Shown: piece by piece, positions 9,305 to 17,995 of the stretch
How the letters are laid out: the number at the start of each line of letters is the position of its first letter
How positions within the stretch are numbered: the first letter of the stretch is position 1
DNA from: Pediococcus cellicola
Lineage (GTDB): Bacteria > Bacillota > Bacilli > Lactobacillales > Lactobacillaceae
Length of the DNA stretch: 64,000 nucleotides
Assembly (NCBI RefSeq): GCF_001438655.1
Contig: NZ_JQBR01000001.1
Location: 1-64,000 of the forward strand
Reading direction: 5' to 3'
Translations under genes and position numbers: made by a program
The notes under the pieces: model-generated
The model's input: only the letters and a program-made list of their open reading frames with translations
The model's database searches: none
What the model was told of the DNA's origin: nothing

Positions 9305-10036
9305 GTGATTGAAGAAATATGGGAAAACTATAAAAAATATATTTTAATTGGTGCGGGTGTCCTTTTAGTCGGTGTAATTATTTGGGTGGTTACGACCAAG
9401 TCGACACAACCAGCAGATGCCAATGCTTTGCTTAGTAGTAGCAATGAGACGAATACAGCAAGTTCACAGAGTGAGTCACAAATGAGTTCAATGAATTCAA
9501 CTTCGGTAACTAGTAGCAGTTCGGCTAGCTCGGAAAGCAATGCCTATATTTATGTGGATGTAAAAGGGGCGGTTAAACAACCCGGGATTTTCAAAGTGAA
9601 AGCTACGATGCGCGTCGATGATGTGATTAATCTTGCTGGGGGAATGGATAAGACGGCGGACCGGAAGCACATTAATTTGGCGCAAAAGCTCACTGACCAA
9701 CAAGTGGTCTATGTGCCAATTCGAGGAGAGATTAAGGGTGCCCCCACAGGAACAGTGGAAGCACAGATGGACACATCGTCAGCGGAGCCGGCACCTACTG
9801 ACGCGGCAACAACCAGCAGTAGTGGCACAACGGCGCAGGCCGCCGGGAGTGTCAATTTAAATACAGCTACTAAAGAACAGTTACAGACGTTAACGAATAT
9901 TGGTGAGAAGAAGGCAGATCAAATTTTACAGTATCGTCAGGCACACGGAAAATTTAAAAGTGTTGAAGAACTTAAGGAAGTCCAGGGAATCGGTGACAAA
10001 ACATTTGAAACACTAAAGTCACAATTAAGTGTGTAA
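9305..10036 (+). CDS. comEA: Competence protein ComEA, DNA receptor
   Basis: Binds double-stranded DNA on the outer face of the membrane and hands it to the uptake channel. One N-terminal transmembrane helix (ILIGAGVLLVGVIIWVV) is followed by a Ser/Thr/Asn-rich spacer. Then come an SLBB domain (YVDVKGAVKQPGIFKV) and a C-terminal tandem helix-hairpin-helix (VNLNTATKEQLQTLTNIGEKKA; VQGIGDKTFETL). GTG at 9305 was chosen because AAGGGG lies 10 bases upstream. GTG at 9296 is too close to that site. First gene of the late-competence cluster. Confidence 0.92.
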   Translation: MIEEIWENYKKYILIGAGVLLVGVIIWVVTTKSTQPADANALLSSSNETNTASSQSESQMSSMNSTSVTSSSSASSESNAYIYVDVKGAVKQPGIFKVKATMRVDDVINLAGGMDKTADRKHINLAQKLTDQQVVYVPIRGEIKGAPTGTVEAQMDTSSAEPAPTDAATTSSSGTTAQAAGSVNLNTATKEQLQTLTNIGEKKADQILQYRQAHGKFKSVEELKEVQGIGDKTFETLKSQLSV

Positions 10037-10053
10037 GTTAGTAGCTTTTTTTT

Positions 10054-10061
10054 GGTATACT
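10054..10061 (+). promoter_or_regulatory. Possible extended -10 promoter before comEB
   Basis: TGGTATACT (10053-10061) sits 28 bases upstream of the comEB start, so comEB and comEC may have a promoter apart from comEA. No clear -35 is seen. Confidence 0.45.
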
Positions 10062-10088
10062 TTAATTTAAAGAAGGAAGGCGTTATGA

Positions 10089-10577
10089 ATGAACGATAAA
10101 AGAATTCCATGGGATCAGTATTTTATGACCCAAGCCGTGTTATTATCTTTACGGAGCACGTGCACAAGGCTTTCAGTTGGTGCTACTATTGTGCGTGATA
10201 AGCGGATAATTGCTGGCGGATATAACGGTTCCGTATCTGGAGATGTGCATTGCATTGATGAAGGCTGCTATTTAGTGGATGGTCATTGTGTCCGAACGAT
10301 TCATGCGGAAATGAACGCCATCTTACAGTGTGCCAAGTTTGGGGTTGCTACGGATGGTGCCGAAATTTATGTGACCGATTTTCCCTGCCTGCAGTGTACA
10401 AAAATGATTTTACAGGCAGGTATTAAAAAAATTCATTATTTACGTAACTATCATAATGATGCTTATGCGATGAGCCTTCTCAAACGGATGCATGTTGAAG
10501 TTCAACATGTCAAGTTTACTGAAGAAGAAATCGCAGCAGTATCGATGGATCGAATTTTACATCAAGATCAACTTTGA
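10089..10577 (+). CDS. comEB: ComE operon protein 2, dCMP deaminase family
   Basis: A zinc-dependent cytidine/deoxycytidylate deaminase fold protein of 162 residues. The zinc site is complete: HAEMNAIL (His ligand and catalytic Glu) and PCLQC (two Cys). dCMP-to-dUMP deamination is the expected activity. ComEB is not needed for transformation in B. subtilis. ATG at 10089 follows AAGGAAGG. An overlapping ATG at 10085 runs only four codons. The 3' end overlaps the open frame of comEC. Confidence 0.92.
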   Translation: MNDKRIPWDQYFMTQAVLLSLRSTCTRLSVGATIVRDKRIIAGGYNGSVSGDVHCIDEGCYLVDGHCVRTIHAEMNAILQCAKFGVATDGAEIYVTDFPCLQCTKMILQAGIKKIHYLRNYHNDAYAMSLLKRMHVEVQHVKFTEEEIAAVSMDRILHQDQL

Positions 10578-12861
10578 AAATTTTCCTTGGTTCTTCATTA
10601 CGATTTTGGCGGTCTTATTGGATGCCGTAATCACCATTAAATTATGGTTCTTTTTAATTTTTGTCGGTTACTGGGTAATCCGCATTATTGGATTGCGCCA
10701 GCAAGGCTTCGTCTATGCTACGCTGATTGGTGGCATGTGCTTCAGCGTGCTATTTTTGTGGCATGCGACTACTTTAAAAAAACAGATTTTGATGCCTCAA
10801 AGTGCACGGCAGGTTGAGTTGATCGTCCAACCAGACGAAATTAACTGTCAGGGTGACTATTTTCAATTTGTGGGACGTGACCATCAAAAACATAAATTCA
10901 AAGTGACCGGGTATTTTAAAAGTCAAAGGGAGCAACAACAGGTACTTGCTATTAAAAGTTCTGTAGCAATGACAGTTCGCGGAAATATTGTGCTAGTTGA
11001 TCAGCCAGGTAATTTAAATCAATTTAATTACCGCGCTTACTGTGACTCGCAGGGGATAACCAACTTAATCAATAAAACCAGCCTTCTAAATTGGCAACCA
11101 GCTTCTGCCAAAAATCCTCTGACTGGGGTTTTGAATGTGCTTCACGTTTGGCGAAATAATGCCCGGTTGTATTGTGAAAAATTACCGAAACTGATGAACA
11201 CTTATGCTTTGAGTTTACTGATTGGATTTAAGGATGAGCTGTTTGATGAGAATATGGAAGGTGTAACGACCTTAGGACTGTTGCATTTGTTTAGTTTGTC
11301 AGGACTACATGTTTTTTATTTTTGTTGGTTATTGCGGCAAATCTTTTTAAGAGTATGGTTGACAAAAGAGACCACTAATTGGCTTTTGATTTTCTTTTTG
11401 CCCGCCTTTTTGATCATTGGTGGGGGATCTGGGAGTTTATTTAGATCGATTATGATGGCGGAACTTGGACTGTTGGGGCAAAAACGGCAGACACAACTGA
11501 ATGTTTGGAGTATCACGCTCCTTGTCAATTTAATGTTTGATCCGTACGTTATTTTAAGTATGGGAGGACAATTAAGTTATTTACTCTCATTTTTGTTGAT
11601 ATTTGTAAGAGAGGTTTCGTCGTTTAAACGCGCCTGGATCCTGAATTTAGTGAGTTTGCCAATCATTTTGTTTCACACGTATCAGTGGCATTTGCTGACT
11701 TCATTTGCCAATTTTTTGATTATTCCTCTTTTTTCGAATTTTGTAATGCCATTAGTCATTGTGAGTGCGGCAACGTTTTGGTGTTTTCCCCAACTTAGCC
11801 ATATACTGACGTTTGGCTTGACGGGCTTTCATCAGTTAGTGAGCCAATTAAGTCATTTACCGGGCCAGGTGACTTTCGGAAAACCGTCCTTATTCTTAAC
11901 AAGCTTGTTGTTGGTGATATCCTTATGTTGGCTTGCCTTTCCAAAACTAAAAAAGCACTTTATGTTAAGCTTAATGGGTATCTACTTAGTTGGTTTTGTT
12001 TGGATTCATTTTCCGCTTCATGGCGAAGTCACTTTTGTTGATGTGGGGCAAGGGGATAGTATTTTAGTCAGAATGCCATTTAATCGTTCCGTTACGGTAA
12101 TTGACACAGGTGGTAAGGTTGGTTTTTTAAAACCTGCATGGGCTCAAGGACATCAAAAAAAGCATGAACCACCAGTTCTAAATTATTTACATAGCATAGG
12201 TATCGCTAAAATTAATACATTGTGCTTGTCCCATCAGGACGCGGACCACATCGGAGATTCCGGTGTATTACTTGCTAAAATGCAAGTGGACCAGGTGGTG
12301 ATCCCCAAAGGAATGGAAACGTCACGAGGTTTTCAATCTAAAGTAAAACCTTTTTTGGGAGATGCACGACTTATTCCGGTACTTGCGGATCAAAAAGTAT
12401 CTCATTTACCGTTGCATATTGTACATCCGTTTGTGACGGGCAAAGGTGAAAATCATGATTCATTGACGCTTTTAGGAAAATTTGGGTCTGATAATTTTAT
12501 TTTTTCAGGAGATTTAGACCAAGCCGGTGAACGGGATATTGTGGCACGATACCCACAAGCACGAGCTTCAATTGTGAAATTAGGCCATCATGGCAGCAAA
12601 ACGGCATCTGCCAAAGACTATTTGGCTCAAATTCACGCAAAGATTGGTATTATTTCAGCCGGAAAAGATAATCATTATGGTCATCCTAATCCAGAAACGT
12701 TGCAGACACTTAAGGAGTTACATGTACGGGCGTTATCAACGATTGATGAAGGGATGATTCGGTATCGTTTTACCGAGCAAAAATTTAGCAACTGGCAATT
12801 TGTACGGAGGAATTATGAAAAAGATTCAATACACGGAATTACTAAAAAGGCTAACCCATAA
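10492..12861 (+). CDS. comEC: Competence protein ComEC/Rec2, DNA uptake channel
   Basis: A polytopic membrane protein that passes single-stranded DNA into the cell. The N-terminal soluble OB-like region (~90-200) is flanked by hydrophobic segments. The competence transmembrane domain (~240-500) contains LFSLSGLHVFY. A C-terminal metallo-beta-lactamase-like domain (VDVGQGDSILVRM, SHQDADHIGDSG, KLGHHGSKTAS) completes it. The length is normal. The start is uncertain: 10492 and 10507 are the nearest ATG codons in frame, both inside comEB and without a good ribosome site. Downstream there is only a TTG at 10606. The 3' end overlaps holA by 47 bases. Confidence 0.92.
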   Translation: MLKFNMSSLLKKKSQQYRWIEFYIKINFENFPWFFITILAVLLDAVITIKLWFFLIFVGYWVIRIIGLRQQGFVYATLIGGMCFSVLFLWHATTLKKQILMPQSARQVELIVQPDEINCQGDYFQFVGRDHQKHKFKVTGYFKSQREQQQVLAIKSSVAMTVRGNIVLVDQPGNLNQFNYRAYCDSQGITNLINKTSLLNWQPASAKNPLTGVLNVLHVWRNNARLYCEKLPKLMNTYALSLLIGFKDELFDENMEGVTTLGLLHLFSLSGLHVFYFCWLLRQIFLRVWLTKETTNWLLIFFLPAFLIIGGGSGSLFRSIMMAELGLLGQKRQTQLNVWSITLLVNLMFDPYVILSMGGQLSYLLSFLLIFVREVSSFKRAWILNLVSLPIILFHTYQWHLLTSFANFLIIPLFSNFVMPLVIVSAATFWCFPQLSHILTFGLTGFHQLVSQLSHLPGQVTFGKPSLFLTSLLLVISLCWLAFPKLKKHFMLSLMGIYLVGFVWIHFPLHGEVTFVDVGQGDSILVRMPFNRSVTVIDTGGKVGFLKPAWAQGHQKKHEPPVLNYLHSIGIAKINTLCLSHQDADHIGDSGVLLAKMQVDQVVIPKGMETSRGFQSKVKPFLGDARLIPVLADQKVSHLPLHIVHPFVTGKGENHDSLTLLGKFGSDNFIFSGDLDQAGERDIVARYPQARASIVKLGHHGSKTASAKDYLAQIHAKIGIISAGKDNHYGHPNPETLQTLKELHVRALSTIDEGMIRYRFTEQKFSNWQFVRRNYEKDSIHGITKKANP

Positions 12862-13852
12862 TCAAACGGATTCCATTTATTTAATCCTGGGAAAAGAAGC
12901 TTATTTGGAACATCAAATACAGCAAGCTTTTCAAGCCTTAATACCAAAAGAAGAACAAGAAATGAATATTGGCAATTATGACATGGAGGTTGTTTCTTTA
13001 GGTGCCGCTTTAGATGATGCGACTTCTGCACCTTTTTTTGGTGAAAAACGGCTTGTGTTTATTAAAAACCCATATTTTTTAACAGGTGAACGTCATAAGG
13101 GTGGTCCCAATCATGACGTGGAAGGTTTACAAACTTACTTTGACCATCCAGTGGCTTCAACGATTTTAGTATTGTTGGCGCCGTATGATAAATTAGATGG
13201 TCGGAAAAAAATTGTAAAAACGTTGAATAAACAGGCAGATACTGTACAGATTGGCAATTTGAATCAAAATCAGATTAGTCAACTTATTCAAGATCGTCTC
13301 CAAGTCAAAAATTATGAAATCTCGGGAGATGCATTAAATCAGCTACTCTTTCGGACGGACTCTAAATTAAGTACAATAATGAATGAGCTTCCAAAATTAA
13401 TGTTGTACAATATCAAGGACCGTAAAATAACAACAGATTCGATCAATGCACTTGTCAGTAAAAGCTTAGATCAAAACGTTTTTGATTTGAGTAATGCTGT
13501 TTTGCAAAAGAAATCAAAACAAGCTATTGATATTTATCAAGAGTTAATAAAGCAACAAGAGCAGCCTTTGCGCATTAATGCCGTATTAGTGGGACAATTT
13601 CGTCTTCTGTTACAAGTTAAAATTTTACAAGGAGAGGGATTCTCACAGGGGGACATTGCAGGAACGCTTAAAGTCCATCCTTATCGCGTGAAGTTAGCGA
13701 TGCAGACAACGCGAAAGTTTTCAATGACGGACTTGAAAATGGGGTACACTGGGTTAGTGGATTTAGATTTGCAGTTAAAATCTACCCAAAAAGATCCTTC
13801 GCTTTTATTCGAGTTGTTTCTGTTACAGTTCATTGATCGAAAAATTGCTTAG
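12815..13852 (+). CDS. holA: DNA polymerase III subunit delta
   Basis: The clamp-loader subunit that opens the beta clamp, 345 residues. Family features: DSIYLILGKEAYLEHQI at the N terminus, APFFGEKRLVFIKNP, and a C-terminal domain III with PLRINAVLVGQFRLLLQ. ATG at 12815 follows CGGAGG with a 4-base spacer. This start lies inside the comEC 3' end. The comEC-holA-rpsT (convergent) order is conserved in Firmicutes. Confidence 0.94.
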   Translation: MKKIQYTELLKRLTHNQTDSIYLILGKEAYLEHQIQQAFQALIPKEEQEMNIGNYDMEVVSLGAALDDATSAPFFGEKRLVFIKNPYFLTGERHKGGPNHDVEGLQTYFDHPVASTILVLLAPYDKLDGRKKIVKTLNKQADTVQIGNLNQNQISQLIQDRLQVKNYEISGDALNQLLFRTDSKLSTIMNELPKLMLYNIKDRKITTDSINALVSKSLDQNVFDLSNAVLQKKSKQAIDIYQELIKQQEQPLRINAVLVGQFRLLLQVKILQGEGFSQGDIAGTLKVHPYRVKLAMQTTRKFSMTDLKMGYTGLVDLDLQLKSTQKDPSLLFELFLLQFIDRKIA

Positions 13853-13864
13853 TTTTTGTATTAT

Positions 13865-13896
13865 AAAAGCCTGAAGATTTTTATCTTCAGGCTTTA
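13865..13896. terminator. Bidirectional terminator between holA and rpsT
   Basis: Perfect stem AAAGCCTGAAGAT / ATCTTCAGGCTTT with a short T loop between convergent genes. It has A and T runs on both flanks. Confidence 0.88.
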
Positions 13897-13909
13897 TATA
13901 TTTTCTCAA

Positions 13910-14164
13910 TTATTTAGCAAGTTGTTTTGTTAAACGAGATTTAGTACGTGCAGCTTTGTTAGCTTTGATTAAGCCCTTTGTTTTGGCTTGGTCAAGTTTG
14001 CTGATTGCTGCAAGATATAGGTCTTGTTTGTCATCAGCGCCTTTAACAGCTGCTGTTTCGAATTTTTTAACTGCAGTACGTAACTTACTTACTTGTGATT
14101 GGTTACGTAAAGCTGCCTTTTCGTTAGTTTTTACACGCTTCATTGCGGATTTAATAACTGGCAT
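13910..14164 (-). CDS. rpsT: 30S ribosomal protein S20
   Basis: A basic 84-residue protein that binds 16S rRNA early in 30S assembly. It starts [17 protein letters not shown] and has the repeated Lys/Arg/Ala helices of bS20. The ATG at 14164 (minus strand) follows GGAGGTG with a 6-base spacer. Longer upstream readings are not conserved-looking. Convergent with holA. Confidence 0.97.
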   Translation of the reverse strand: MPVIKSAMKRVKTNEKAALRNQSQVSKLRTAVKKFETAAVKGADDKQDLYLAAISKLDQAKTKGLIKANKAARTKSRLTKQLAK

Positions 14165-14332
14165 TTGATTCACCTCCACTAATCTGAAATCAATACTACA
14201 ACAAGTGTTATTATACAGAAGACGCATATCGAATGCAATAAGAAATTGTCAAGTAACATTACTTGATAGGTGAATTACGACTAATTTTGGTGTGATTGCC
14301 AAAAAAATTCCTGTGAGATTCATGTTTGTGAC

Positions 14333-14361
14333 TTGTTTTTCACGAGAAAGTTCGGTATGAT
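14333..14361 (+). promoter_or_regulatory. Sigma-A promoter of rpsO
   Basis: TTGTTT (14333) and TATGAT (14356) with a 17-base spacer, about 95 bases before the rpsO ATG. Confidence 0.75.
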
Positions 14362-14367
14362 GAACCT

Positions 14368-14450
14368 TGTGCATAAAGCACGAACCCATACTTGGTTTTT
14401 CGAATCACCAACGAATTACCCAGTTTCGGGCAATTGATTATAAAGGGGTG
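14368..14450 (+). promoter_or_regulatory. Structured rpsO leader, possible S15 autoregulatory site
   Basis: The leader can form GTGC-ataaa-GCAC, a CGAACC / GGTTTTTCG hairpin, and AATTaCCC / GGGcAATT just before the ribosome site. Ribosomal protein S15 represses its own mRNA through leader structures in several bacteria, including Firmicutes. No specific recognition motif was proven here. Confidence 0.35.
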
Positions 14451-14456
14451 AAAATA

Positions 14457-14726
14457 ATGGCTATTTCAAAAGAAAAGAAAAACGAAATCATCAAGAAATA
14501 TGCACGTCATGAAGGCGATACTGGTTCTACAGAAGTTCAAGTTGCTGTCTTGACTGCAGATATTAATGAAATCAACGAACACATGAGTGTTCATAAAAAA
14601 GATTTTCATTCACAACGTGGTTTGATGAAGAAAATCGGTCACCGTCGTAATTTATTAGCATATTTACGTCGTACTGATGTTCAACGTTACCGTGATTTAA
14701 TTCAATCATTAGGTTTACGTCGTTAA
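14457..14726 (+). CDS. rpsO: 30S ribosomal protein S15
   Basis: An 89-residue uS15 that binds the central domain of 16S rRNA. Hallmarks are [38 protein letters not shown] and the [12 protein letters not shown] end. The start is ATG after AAAGGGGTG. Monocistronic between its own promoter and terminator. Confidence 0.98.
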   Translation: MAISKEKKNEIIKKYARHEGDTGSTEVQVAVLTADINEINEHMSVHKKDFHSQRGLMKKIGHRRNLLAYLRRTDVQRYRDLIQSLGLRR

Positions 14727-14734
14727 ACTTATTA

Positions 14735-14765
14735 AAAGCAAAGGCATTTGGCCTTTGCTTTTTTT
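14735..14765 (+). terminator. rpsO terminator
   Basis: Stem AAGCAAAGGC / GCCTTTGCTT with loop ATTTG and a long T run. Confidence 0.92.
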
Positions 14766-15120
14766 GTACATAAATAAAATAAATACGTCTGCCTTTGAAA
14801 ATTTTTAAGAACTTTCAAATACATGAGAGTCAACTATCTAGATAAAATGTGTTAAACTTAAAGCAGTTTATACGTCGAGACAGAAGAAATTTCTATAAAG
14901 CGCACAGAAAAAGTTAAAAGGTAAGTGAATTTTTAAGCAAAACAGATGCTAAATAGAGTTTATTTAGGTTTGCAAACTAGAAAATTCCGCCAGAATAACT
15001 TATTGGGTGAAAAGATTTATCATACGATGACGGTCTTTTAATAATCGTGGTCCAAGCGCATTTTGATAGATAAACAATTGAATTTATGAAAGAAATTAAA
15101 AATTTTTTGAGGTGGAATAA
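14766..15120 (+). promoter_or_regulatory. Long leader of the RNase J2 gene
   Basis: These 355 bases carry no gene. An extended -10 (TGTGTTAAACT, 14848-14858) would put the transcript start near 14865, leaving a 5' untranslated region of about 255 bases. It contains small inverted repeats such as GTTTGCAAAC but no T-box, no terminator and no recognised riboswitch. Ribonuclease genes often have long leaders through which the enzyme controls its own mRNA. That role here is an inference. Confidence 0.45.
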
Positions 15121-16824
15121 ATGAGCAATAGTATTAAAATTATCCCGTTTAGTGGGGTTCGTGAAAACGGCAAAAATATGTATGCTGTCGAAGTTAATGA
15201 TTCAATTTATATTTTAGATTGTGGTTTAAAGTATCCTGAAAATGAATTACTAGGAATTGATGTGGTTATTCCTGATTTTTCATATTTAGAGAATCATCGT
15301 GAAAAGATTGTGGGTGTCTTTTTGACCCATGGACATGCAGATGCCATTGGGGCATTGCCATATTTTCTGGACTTGTTCCCAGTACCAGTCTTTGGTTCTG
15401 AAATGACGATTGCGTTAGCTAAATTAAATGTTGAAAAAGATCCTAAGTTGAAAAAATTTGATGATTTCCATGTGGTAAATGAAAAAATGGAGATTGATTT
15501 TAATGATGTCACTGTATCGTTTTTTAAAACCACTCATTCAATTCCTGAATCCTTGGGAATTGTCTTGAAGACTAGTGAGGGTCAAATTGTTTACACTGGT
15601 GATTTTAAATTTGATCAAACAGCGTCTTCAGACTATGCCACAGATTATGGACGTTTAGGACAAATTGGTGCAAATGGTGTCTTGGCCTTACTAAGTGAGT
15701 CGGCTAATGATGAAAATCCTAAGCCTTCTACTAACGAACGCGACATTGCTAATTATATTTTAGAGACATTTAAATATCATGAAGGCCGAATCGTCGTTGC
15801 TTCGGTTGCTTCCAATATCTTGCGGATTCAACAAGTACTGGATGCTGCTGCACAATCAGATCGAAAAGTTATTTTAACTGGCCACGATTTAGAACGGATC
15901 GTAAATACAGCATTACGTCTCAAAAAGCTCCATTTGCCATCAGAAGATATAATTGTCCCTCTCAATAAATTAGGGAGTTTGGACAAAGAAAAAACAGTCA
16001 TTTTAGAGACTGGCAAAATGGGTGAGCCCATTAAGGCTTTACAAAAAATGGCTAATGATCCCGGTAAGGGTATCCACATTGAGCCTGGTGATTTGGTATT
16101 TATTACAACCACACCATCACATGCGATGGAAACCACGGTTGCAAAGACCAAGAACATGATTTATCGGGCTGGTGGCGAAGTGAAGGCCATTTCAGACGAT
16201 TTAAACGCGTCAGGCCATGCTAGCAAAAATGATTTACAGCTCATGATTAACTTGTTAAAACCAAAGTATTTGATCCCAGTTCAAGGTGAGTATCGTTTGT
16301 TAAATACACATGCACAACTTGCTCGAGAAGTAGGGATGGCTGCCGACCACATTTTCTTAACCCAAAAGGGCGATGTTTTAGAGTACAAAGATCATGAGAT
16401 GCATCTCGCTCAGGGAATTGAGGTTGGCGATACCATGATTGACGGTATTGGTGTCGGTGATATTGGTAATATCGTTTTGCGAGATCGCAAAATTTTATCA
16501 GATGATGGTATTTTTATTGCTGTTGTTACAATTGATCGTAAGAAAAAGTTGATTATTGGTGATCCCAAAGTAACTTCGCGTGGTTTTGTTTACGTAAATA
16601 CCGATCATGATCTGTTGAAGGACAGTCAGGACATTGTGACAGAAGTGGTACAGAACAATTTAGATAACAAGGAATTTGATTGGGGTCATCTAAAACAGGA
16701 TATTCGCGAAAAAATTAGTCGTTACTTATTTGAACAAACAAAACGTCATCCGGTTATCTTGCCAGTTATTATGGAAGTTAACCAACATCATCGCAAAGCA
16801 CCTAAAAAGACTGTTGAAAAATAA
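15121..16824 (+). CDS. rnjB: Ribonuclease J2 (RNase J family)
   Basis: A beta-CASP metallo-beta-lactamase of 567 residues, part of the J1/J2 complex that processes and decays mRNA and matures rRNA. The zinc motif reads HGHADAIG, not the HxHxDH of RNase J1. The lost His is the hallmark of the weakly active J2 paralogue. Other features are a beta-CASP region with TGHDLERIVNTALRL, an ASGHASKNDLQLMI motif and the C-terminal dimer domain. The start is ATG after GAGGTGG. A terminator follows the gene. Confidence 0.9.
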   Translation: MSNSIKIIPFSGVRENGKNMYAVEVNDSIYILDCGLKYPENELLGIDVVIPDFSYLENHREKIVGVFLTHGHADAIGALPYFLDLFPVPVFGSEMTIALAKLNVEKDPKLKKFDDFHVVNEKMEIDFNDVTVSFFKTTHSIPESLGIVLKTSEGQIVYTGDFKFDQTASSDYATDYGRLGQIGANGVLALLSESANDENPKPSTNERDIANYILETFKYHEGRIVVASVASNILRIQQVLDAAAQSDRKVILTGHDLERIVNTALRLKKLHLPSEDIIVPLNKLGSLDKEKTVILETGKMGEPIKALQKMANDPGKGIHIEPGDLVFITTTPSHAMETTVAKTKNMIYRAGGEVKAISDDLNASGHASKNDLQLMINLLKPKYLIPVQGEYRLLNTHAQLAREVGMAADHIFLTQKGDVLEYKDHEMHLAQGIEVGDTMIDGIGVGDIGNIVLRDRKILSDDGIFIAVVTIDRKKKLIIGDPKVTSRGFVYVNTDHDLLKDSQDIVTEVVQNNLDNKEFDWGHLKQDIREKISRYLFEQTKRHPVILPVIMEVNQHHRKAPKKTVEK

Positions 16825-16829
16825 TTGCA

Positions 16830-16866
16830 ACTGGTAATGTTGAAAAATTAACATTACCAGTTTTTA
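16830..16866 (+). terminator. rnjB terminator
   Basis: Perfect 12-bp stem ACTGGTAATGTT / AACATTACCAGT with a T run. The ribosome site of the next gene begins within ten bases, so the TPR gene is read by readthrough or from a promoter I did not find. Confidence 0.82.
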
Positions 16867-16880
16867 GTTAGGAGAAACAG

Positions 16881-17798
16881 ATGAATGCGGAACAATTAAA
16901 TAAAATTCAAGCTGCAGTTTCCAAGTCGAACTGGGAAAAGGTATTGACACTCATTGAACCATTTAACGATGAAGCTCAGCAGGATAAGCAATTAAATACC
17001 TACTTTGTGCAGGGGTTATTTCAAACAAAACATTACGTAGAAGCTTTGAAGTATGCCAACGATGCGTTGGAATTTTATCTAGATGATGATCAGGGGCGAA
17101 GTCTGTATTTTGAAATATTGCTCGCTTGTCAAGATTTTTTAGATGCTTATAAGTTTTTAAAATCTCTGCAGCAACGTCAGATCAGTACCGATCAGTTTGT
17201 GACGGCTCTAAGGACCAAAGAAGTCGAGGTGAGTGCTCAGAAAAACACCTTGAAACAAAAAATGAAAAAATTTTATCATGTTGGAGATTTGGATCTTCAA
17301 ACTACCCAAAATGTTTTAGAAGAAGCTAAACAATTACCTGCGCAAGCCTATTTTGCGGCTGCCAAATTTATTTTTCTGGATCCATTTGTGCATCCGTTAA
17401 TTCGGGCAACCGTTTTAGAAAATGTGTCGTTCATGAATTTTAACGAAACGATTAAATATTACTGGATTGATGATGCAAATCATGATGTTGCTTTAGGTGG
17501 ACTTGAGGGAATCTTACACAATAAAGTTGACCAGCAGTTATCAACCGTTCTTCAAAAAAAGCTTGCCAATCAGGACCCAATTTTATTAGACGGAATCACA
17601 AAAGAAAAAAACTTATATTTAAGTTATGCGTATCCGTTCGCTGAACATATTTTCGAAACGCCTGAGGACTGGGTAGCTTATTGGCTTGAAGAAAGTTATG
17701 GGCGCAATCATTCGACGGTAACAGCAAGTCCAGAAATTGCAAAATGGCAGGCTAAATTTCAAGCTTATACACAACAACTTTTATCTGATCAACATTAA
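16881..17798 (+). CDS. TPR-like repeat protein
   Basis: A 305-residue soluble, all-helical protein. The N-terminal half reads as degenerate tetratricopeptide repeats (WEKVLTLIEPFND..., YVEALKYANDALEFYLDDD..., FLDAYKFLKSLQQR). The second half has no motif I recognise. There is no signal peptide. It sits between rnjB and tuf, a position where lactobacilli commonly carry a TPR protein of unknown role. The start is ATG after AGGAG. A scaffolding role is only a family-level expectation. Confidence 0.75.
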   Translation: MNAEQLNKIQAAVSKSNWEKVLTLIEPFNDEAQQDKQLNTYFVQGLFQTKHYVEALKYANDALEFYLDDDQGRSLYFEILLACQDFLDAYKFLKSLQQRQISTDQFVTALRTKEVEVSAQKNTLKQKMKKFYHVGDLDLQTTQNVLEEAKQLPAQAYFAAAKFIFLDPFVHPLIRATVLENVSFMNFNETIKYYWIDDANHDVALGGLEGILHNKVDQQLSTVLQKKLANQDPILLDGITKEKNLYLSYAYPFAEHIFETPEDWVAYWLEESYGRNHSTVTASPEIAKWQAKFQAYTQQLLSDQH

Positions 17799-17844
17799 AA
17801 TAAGAAAAAAGCTATTAATATTCAAACTTTTTTGGCTTAATTGG

Positions 17845-17873
17845 TTTACAAAACGCGGCGTTCTATATATAAT
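17845..17873 (+). promoter_or_regulatory. tuf promoter P1
   Basis: TTTACA (17845) and TATAAT (17868) with a 17-base spacer, upstream of tuf. Confidence 0.8.
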
Positions 17874-17899
17874 GTTTAAGGATTCTCTGAGGTGAAGCT

Positions 17900-17927
17900 T
17901 TGCCTTTTCATGAGGATGTAGTATAAT
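17900..17927 (+). promoter_or_regulatory. tuf promoter P2
   Basis: TTGCCT (17900) and TATAAT (17922) with a 16-base spacer. A second promoter in tandem fits the very high demand for EF-Tu. Confidence 0.7.
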
Positions 17928-17995
17928 AGTTTTTAAAGAATCCAGCCACGCCAAGGGCTGAGTAATTCTTACGAAAATACAGGAGGTTCGTATTA

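Noticed and set aside
14766-15120. T-box or known riboswitch ahead of the RNase J2 gene
   Set aside because: No GGTGG-N-ACCGCG T-box core, no terminator/antiterminator pair and no recognised aptamer core. Only a long unexplained leader remains.
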